Made by a program: the position numbers and the translations under genes
Source of the DNA: JBDSLU01 sp039916225
Lineage (GTDB): Bacteria > Acidobacteriota > Vicinamibacteria > Vicinamibacterales > Vicinamibacteraceae
Assembly (NCBI GenBank): GCA_039916225.1
Contig: JBDSLU010000563.1
Coordinates: 1-8,516, forward strand
Length of the DNA stretch: 8,516 bases
Direction of reading: 5' to 3'
The notes under the pieces: generated by a model
The model's database searches: none
What the model was told of the DNA's origin: nothing
Seen by the model: the letters and a program-made list of their open reading frames with translations, nothing else
Shown: in pieces, positions 6,287-8,516 of the stretch
Layout: every line of letters begins with the position of its first letter
How positions within the stretch are numbered: the stretch's first letter is position 1

Positions 6287-6753
6287 GCGATCCGAAGGGC
6301 GGCGTGACCGGCCGATCCGCCGAGGCCGAGCGCCTGCGCGACCTCGCCCGGCTGCGCCGGGTCCGCGACCGGATGGACCGGGAGTACGCGGAGCCACTGG
6401 ACGTCGAGGCGCTCGCCCGCGGCGTGAACATGTCCGCCGGTCACCTCAGCCGTCAGTTCAAGCTGGCCTACGGCGAGTCGCCCTATTCCTATCTGATGAC
6501 CCGACGCATCGAGCGCGCGATGGCACTGCTGCGTCGTGGCGATCTCAGCGTCACCGACGTCTGTTTCGAGGTCGGCTGCTCCTCGCTGGGCACCTTCAGC
6601 ACCCGGTTCACCGAGCTCGTCGGCGTGGCGCCGAGCGTCTACAAGCGGCATCAGGCGGACGCCACGGAAGGGATGCCCTCCTGTGTCGCGAAGCAGGTGA
6701 CTCGACCGGTCAGGAATCGAGAATCATCGGTCCGCGAGCCGCATCTAGACTGA
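6283..6753 (+). CDS. Short AraC-family transcriptional regulator
   Basis: This 156-residue protein is essentially an AraC/XylS DNA-binding domain without the usual N-terminal sensor domain. The first helix-turn-helix spans about residues 39-60 (LDVEALARGVNMSAGHLSRQFK) and the second about 88-112 (SVTDVCFEVGCSSLGTFSTRF), joined by the helix TRRIERAMALL. The conserved GVAPSVYKRH follows. The tail is basic and has ADATEGMPSCVAKQVTRPVR, which I recall as typical of AraC regulators encoded beside VOC and UvrA-like genes. The GTG start at 6283 overlaps the previous stop as GTGA, which suggests translational coupling to secreted paralogue B; a later in-frame GTG at 6304 is possible but has no better support. 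C94, C99 and C134 might serve as redox or electrophile sensors, but this is speculation. It probably regulates the downstream VOC/UvrA-like pair and possibly its own operon. Confidence 0.9.
   Translation: MSDPKGGVTGRSAEAERLRDLARLRRVRDRMDREYAEPLDVEALARGVNMSAGHLSRQFKLAYGESPYSYLMTRRIERAMALLRRGDLSVTDVCFEVGCSSLGTFSTRFTELVGVAPSVYKRHQADATEGMPSCVAKQVTRPVRNRESSVREPHLD
6746..6751 (+). promoter_or_regulatory. Promoter -10 box (TAGACT), leaderless arrangement
   Basis: TAGACT ends 7 nt before the ATG at 6759 and overlaps the final T of the AraC stop codon (TGA 6751-6753). No Shine-Dalgarno sequence precedes the ATG. The geometry matches that of TACAAT at 5032, with the same 7-nt spacer, and implies a leaderless mRNA for the VOC gene separate from read-through of the AraC gene. 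No -35 consensus is visible, so activator dependence, for instance on the adjacent AraC protein, is possible. Confidence 0.5.
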
Positions 6754-6758
6754 CCGCC

Positions 6759-7169
6759 ATGGACATCACGATTCATTCGAGCTTCCTGCCGCAGAACGAC
6801 CCGGACGCCGCCCTGGCCTTCTACCGTGACACCCTCGGCTTCGAGGTGCGCAACGACGTCGGCTACAACGGACTGCGCTGGATAACCGTCGGTCCTGCCG
6901 GCCAGCCCGGCGTGTCGATCGTCCTCTATCCGCCGACCGCCAGCCCCGGCCTCACCGAGGACGAGCGCCGCACCATCGCCGAGATGATGGCCAAGGGCAC
7001 CTACGCCGTCGTCCTGCTGGCCACCAAGAACCTCGACGCGGCCTTCGAGCGGCTGCAGGCCAGCGGCGCCGAGGTCGTCCAGGAACCGACCGACCAGCCT
7101 TACGGAGTCCGCGATTGCGCGCTTCGTGATCCCGCCGGCAACCTGCTGCGCATCCAGGAGCTCCGCTGA
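6759..7169 (+). CDS. VOC (glyoxalase/bleomycin-resistance fold) family protein
   Basis: This is a 136-residue cytosolic protein with the paired beta-alpha-beta-beta-beta modules of the vicinal oxygen chelate fold. The first half has SFLPQNDPDAALAFYRDTLGFEV (8-30) and LRWITVGPAGQPGVSIVLYPP (39-59); the second has LDAAFERLQASGAEVVQEP (92-110) and the signature DCALRDPAGNLLRIQE (119-134). H6 on the first strand and E134 on the last are placed to serve as metal ligands, as in glyoxalase-type members, but a full metal site cannot be confirmed. The substrate is unknown; relatives include glyoxalases, dioxygenases and drug-binding resistance proteins. The gene starts 5 nt after the AraC stop, behind its own promoter-like box, and ends 4 nt before the UvrA-like gene, so the latter two are almost certainly co-transcribed. 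This context suggests detoxification or sequestration of a small molecule. Confidence 0.9.
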   Translation: MDITIHSSFLPQNDPDAALAFYRDTLGFEVRNDVGYNGLRWITVGPAGQPGVSIVLYPPTASPGLTEDERRTIAEMMAKGTYAVVLLATKNLDAAFERLQASGAEVVQEPTDQPYGVRDCALRDPAGNLLRIQELR

Positions 7170-7173
7170 GCGC

Positions 7174-8516
<1,343 letters not shown>

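Overview
This is a dense, very GC-rich stretch (about 70% by eye, not computed) holding nine genes: one cut at the left edge on the minus strand, and eight on the plus strand, the last cut at the right edge. No RNA gene, CRISPR array, insertion sequence or attachment site was seen. A GreB-type elongation factor and two Sec signal peptides ending in a small-residue/Gln junction fit a high-GC Gram-negative-type bacterium, perhaps Acidobacteriota. This is inference: the sequence alone does not fix the taxon, and the AraC-VOC-UvrA-like block on the right resembles proteins I associate with Actinobacteria.

Left block (1-2144): a DUF899 thioredoxin-like gene (minus strand, partial) diverges across a 122-nt gap from a 406-residue regulator. 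The regulator has an N-terminal helical repeat region and two apparent winged helices. It is followed by a cytosolic beta-propeller of the glutamine-cyclotransferase/SMP-30-like kind.

Middle block (2193-6286): greB, an AlkZ-like winged-helix protein (353 aa) and a secreted protein of unknown family (401 aa) are packed with a 2-nt gap and then an ATGA overlap, so they look like one transcript. Next comes a second copy of the secreted protein (413 aa), behind its own promoter-like TACAAT box. The two copies are clearly paralogous and share a C-terminal domain with four matching cysteines. This pair is the least explained and most interesting part of the window.

Right block (6283-8516): a short AraC-family regulator starts inside the stop codon of the second secreted protein (GTGA overlap). 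It is followed by a VOC/glyoxalase-fold protein and a UvrA-like tandem ABC ATPase. The three form a recognisable conserved set, probably for response to or protection from a small toxic molecule or DNA damage.

Several starts (2193, 5045, 6759) carry a TANNNT box 5-7 nt upstream. This is the arrangement expected for leaderless mRNAs, while other genes have Shine-Dalgarno-like sites or depend on translational coupling.
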